64,000 nt of DNA, taken from NCBI GenBank assembly GCA_000727475.1, contig KL647298.1, positions 1,567,569-1,631,568 of the forward strand, written 5' to 3'. A program made the translations under genes and the position numbers. Positions 60,653 to 64,000 of the stretch are shown here, piece by piece (positions within the stretch are counted from its first letter, which is position 1; every line of letters begins with the position of its first letter). Origin of the DNA: Sarcocystis neurona. Lineage: Eukaryota; Apicomplexa; Conoidasida; Eucoccidiorida; Sarcocystidae. The notes beneath the pieces are model-generated. The model saw only the letters and a program-made list of their open reading frames with translations. It had not been told where the DNA came from and searched no databases.

Positions 60653-62199
60653 GTAAATTTCCCCGCAGCTCTCACACACGTATATGTGTGAATTCGTACA
60701 CCCACATGTGGATACCGCACCAAATATGCCCTCCCCACGTGTTTGTATATATGATTTCGATTCGCGTATACCCGATATAGACGTCTTCACGTACACCTGT
60801 AAAACAAAATGTAAAAGCTTGCCTCGTAAACTAAAATGTAAAAACTTGCCGCAGGTATGTGTATTTATATATGCGTCACGCGTCTACTTGCAGCTCCGTA
60901 TGTGTACACACTAATCAGGTTGTACGCATGTGCGCTTGCACACATATGAATATTTACCGATGGTAACCCACCTGCATGTGCGCACACACTACAAACGTTG
61001 ATGACTGTATAACTCTTTAGTCTCCGTATCCGGCAAAAATTTGCATGCGTCTACAGTCTGAGTCTTCTACGTGCTTTGTGTCATTTTCAGTATTCTGACC
61101 CTGAACTGATGCGAAAAATTTCGTGTGAAGTTCGGTTATCTTCTGGTTAGTAGTTGATTCGGCCGGCACATACTTATTGATCATCTACGACTCTGTTGCT
61201 GCTACGCGGAAAACATGTATTATTCTGTTTCTGCATATGTCGATGGATCCACGTACATGTGGATCATTTGCACTAGTATCGCTTTTTATTCTGTTCGTGT
61301 CTGTAGGTCTGTATACGCGCAGGTGTCTGGCTGTACTGTTGGTCGAAAAAAATGCACTTCACGTGGTCCACGTTGGACCTGCGCTCAAACACCTTATGCT
61401 CGAACGCTGCGTTGTCACAGTGACGTGCACGTACATATCTGTACGCCTACACAGGTATTCCTCTTTACCTGTACAGAGATTTATTATATACATGTGTACA
61501 AATGCACTTGTACATATATATATAGAGAGAGAGACATGTATGTATTTGTGCGTGCCTGTTGATCCTTTCGTCACACTCCTCCTACACAACATTTACGTTG
61601 TTCAAAAACGCACACAAATAGAAATATATATATATATATACACACACACACGTGCAGTTGTACAGAAACGTGCTTGCACGCCTCCACCGTACTTCACATT
61701 TGTAAATTCTTTACGACGCGTATCATATCCTTACATCCTTGAATATAAATGAAGGCAGTATTCCTGCATACCCACATGTTCGAGCGTACATACAAGCATG
61801 TGTAGGACTACGCATATATATATATATATACATACATACATCCATACATACATCCATATGTGTAAATCTGTATAATACGTGTCTATCTTCGAGTGGGACA
61901 AAGTCGTATACACTACGACCTATTTCTCTATTTTTCTGCACGTGCGTGTCTACGGATATTCGCAAAAGTGCGGGTTTAGAAGAAATACTACACGGGCGTG
62001 AGACTTTCTTTGAGTTTCTCGAAGTTGTTTACGCAGATGAACGCCACGTAACGTGGTCTTCCTGTACGAGAATATATCTATATTCATATATATATATATA
62101 TATGTATATACGCGCACACGCATATGTGTAGGCGGATGTAGACATTGATGCGTCGTTGAATATAGGTGGATAAAAACGTGTGCTCTCGCGTTTTATTGG

Positions 62200-63300
62200 C
62201 GCCGTTACCAAGTGCTGCAGCACCTGCTGCTTTTCTTCTTCATGTAGGTGACGCCCACCTTCCTTGTGTATACGTTTTTTCTGCTGTTCCAAACCTCGTG
62301 CTGCTGCTCGTGCTGTTGGTGTTGTCGCTGGTGCTGTTTCTTCTGCGTTTGCCGTTGCCCTTGCTACTGCTGTTACTGATGCAGGTACAGGATGGAATCG
62401 GACCAGCGCATGGCGCTATGTAGCCGTCTGATGCAGCAACAGCTTTTGAGAAGCTACTCACGTCGAGGCTCCCCAGCAACAAGAGCACCCGATGCTTCCC
62501 TCTCTGCTTCTTTTGCTGCTGCTTTCTGCTCGAATCATGTCGCTGCTCCTACGTCACACCGTCTTGTTGCCTCACCCACTGACGACGTCGATAATTTCTC
62601 CTTCTGCTCCTCCTCCTCCGCCTCCTCCTCCCCTTCTCCCTCTCGTGTTACTGCAGCTACCTCTTTGAATGAATCTGCTGCGGCAGTATCCACTCGATTT
62701 GCTGCTGCCGCTCCTGAGGCAACCGCTCGCGTGGCTGCTGTGCCTATATTTCCCCACGTTGCTGGTACCGCCCTCGCCACATCTGAGGGTGCTGCAGCTC
62801 CTGTTTCCTCTGATGACGCTAATGCTGCAGACGCCAGCGATGTGCGCGCCGCTGCATTTTCCCCTCCTGCTGCCTGTACTGTAGCTGGTATTGCCCCCGT
62901 CGCTTGTGCTGCTACTGCTCCTGCCGCTGCAAAGGCTGGTGCTGCCGCTGAGACTGCTGCCGTTACTGGTGGTGGCTCTCTTCCTCTTTCCGAAAAAGCC
63001 CGACACGGGTCTGCAGAGCAAGGAGCCGCCGTTTCTGATTTTCGCGCGCCTGCCGTAACTGCTACTCCGTCAGCTGCTGCTGCTGCTGTCATGTCTGCTG
63101 CTCCTCCCTTTCCTTGTCTGACGACTGCTGCTGCCGCTGCAGCTAAGCCTCCACGAGACTCAGCTGCTGCTGCTGCAAGTCCCGCACATCCGGCATCTGC
63201 TGCGACTGTTGCTGCTGCTGTGTCCTCCAACGCTGCTGCGCCAGCAGCTCTTCCTGGTGGTGGTGCTGCTGCTCTTCACCTCCGGCCGCATGCAGCAGGA
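62200..63300. repeat. CTG/GCT triplet-rich tract within the Ala-rich exon
   Basis: Imperfect GCT and CTG triplets that in the plus frame mostly encode Ala. The minus strand is also open over 231 codons (62535-63230) for the same reason. Similar triplets resume from about 63,640 to the end of the window. Confidence 0.85.
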
Positions 63301-63549
63301 GTAGCAGCCTTTCAAGACAAAGAACGCGTCGAGAGACGCCGCAGCGGGAATAAACCCATTTGGGTATCAGATTCTTGTTTTTCATCAATTCAAGCAAATG
63401 CATACCGCAGTATTCACCTTTACGTGTCCCAAGCGTATTTAGACATAAATCTTTTTTCTTGCAACTTTGTGCCTAGAAGTCTTCCTCTACAGATTTGCAC
63501 GCGTGAGCACAACAAACATTTGACGACGATGCTCCCCAGCCTTCTCTAA
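62385..63549 (+). CDS. Ala-rich second exon, unrecognised protein
   Basis: After the acceptor GATGCAG the joined frame continues as RYRMESDQRMALCSRLMQQQ and LLRSYSRRG, then about 270 residues dominated by Ala, Ser, Pro and Thr, and finally a non-repetitive tail (QDKERVERRRSGNKPIWVSD onward). An in-frame ATG at 62392 could start a shorter protein. The frame runs 388 codons to a stop at 63549, but a GTATCA after 63,357 could be a donor, so the tail may be intronic. The charged, ordered N-terminal part together with the phase match makes coding more likely than for the other repeat-driven frames. Confidence 0.5.
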
Positions 63550-64000
63550 GAGAAGTATAGGCTGTCTATTCAAATGTACCTGGCCTTCCCTCTTACGTCG
63601 TGCGCACAACTGTTTGCTTTTATGTGCTTCTGCTGCCTGCATAGAAACCCTAGTCTGCTGCTGTGCGCCGCCCCGTGGTGCTGCTTCTGTAGATGTGGAA
63701 GCACCCAACTTACGACCCAACTTACGACAAGAACACTAGTGTACAAGCTCCTTTGTTTCTGCTTTTCTGTCGCCGCGGACGGTGCTGCTGCTGTTTCTGC
63801 GGCTGTAATAACACATAGCGAACTGTCCTCTTTGCAGCTGCGGTACGTGCAAATGTAACGCGTATTGCCATCGCCGCTGTAGCTGCTGCTGTAGTTGCCA
63901 CTCCCGTTGCCGATATACTGCTTCTGCAGTTGGTGGTTCTACTGCTGCTCGGTGTTACTGTTGACACTGCTTTGGTGTGTACGCCCCCATACAAGTCAGA

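Noticed and set aside
62535..63230. 231-codon minus-strand Ala-rich frame
   Set aside because: Mirror of the plus-strand Ala-rich exon. The plus reading has splice-phase support and non-repetitive flanks.
1..64000. tRNA, rRNA, CRISPR arrays and bacterial-type operons
   Set aside because: No cloverleaf with a B-box-like GGTTCGANTCC, no rRNA core sequence and no regularly spaced direct repeats with unique spacers were seen.

Overview
The window looks like nuclear DNA of an apicomplexan, most likely an eimeriid coccidian (Eimeria or a close relative). The reasons are: small conserved eukaryotic exons separated by introns of 0.7-3.2 kb with GT...AG borders; imperfect CAG/CTG triplet tracts tens to hundreds of bases long, which in open frames give Ala/Gln/Leu/Ser-rich peptides; abundant AT and TGTACA-type microsatellites; and no bacterial or phage genes. 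The telomere-like heptamer arrays described for Eimeria tenella repeat-rich segments are not visible, so I do not name a species. All gene models are ab initio, built from exon homology recalled from families, splice-site reading and intron-phase matching.

Left third (about 1-22.7 kb), poor in triplet repeats. It is dominated by a diverged segmental duplication, copy A at about 762-8,100 and copy B at about 15,510-22,730, separated by about 7.4 kb of unique sequence. Both copies carry the same minus-strand open exon (983-1696 and 15759-16457). It aligns over 232 codons with no net length change, and the differences I counted fall mostly in third codon positions, so it is a genuine but unrecognised gene family. 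Each copy also has a strongly conserved CCAAT-containing block. Copy-specific changes include an inverted repeat in A, an 80-bp tandem duplication in A, and a nonsense codon in A of a frame that stays open in B.

Middle (about 25-48.2 kb), rich in triplet repeats. Two conserved genes are read on the minus strand. A Rad6/UBC2-type ubiquitin-conjugating enzyme has three exons (29115 to 25277). The retromer subunit VPS26 has eight recognised exons (48167 to 36838). The initiator exon was not found for either. VPS26 has two sites where the sequence is one base out of frame with the protein family. Between these genes lies a weakly supported plus-strand gene for a very basic protein (about 31.3-32.5 kb).

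Right end (about 49.8-64 kb). Three further multi-exon models are proposed mainly because splice sites and intron phases agree: a minus-strand Ala-rich protein (about 52.9-49.9 kb), a short plus-strand protein with a hydrophobic C-terminus (57615-58146), and a plus-strand protein whose second exon is a 388-codon Ala-rich open frame (60400-63549). None of these was recognised. Elsewhere I see microsatellites, a CTAT/CTAC array at 48.7-49.35 kb, a GC-rich minisatellite inside a VPS26 intron, and long stretches with nothing I can support.
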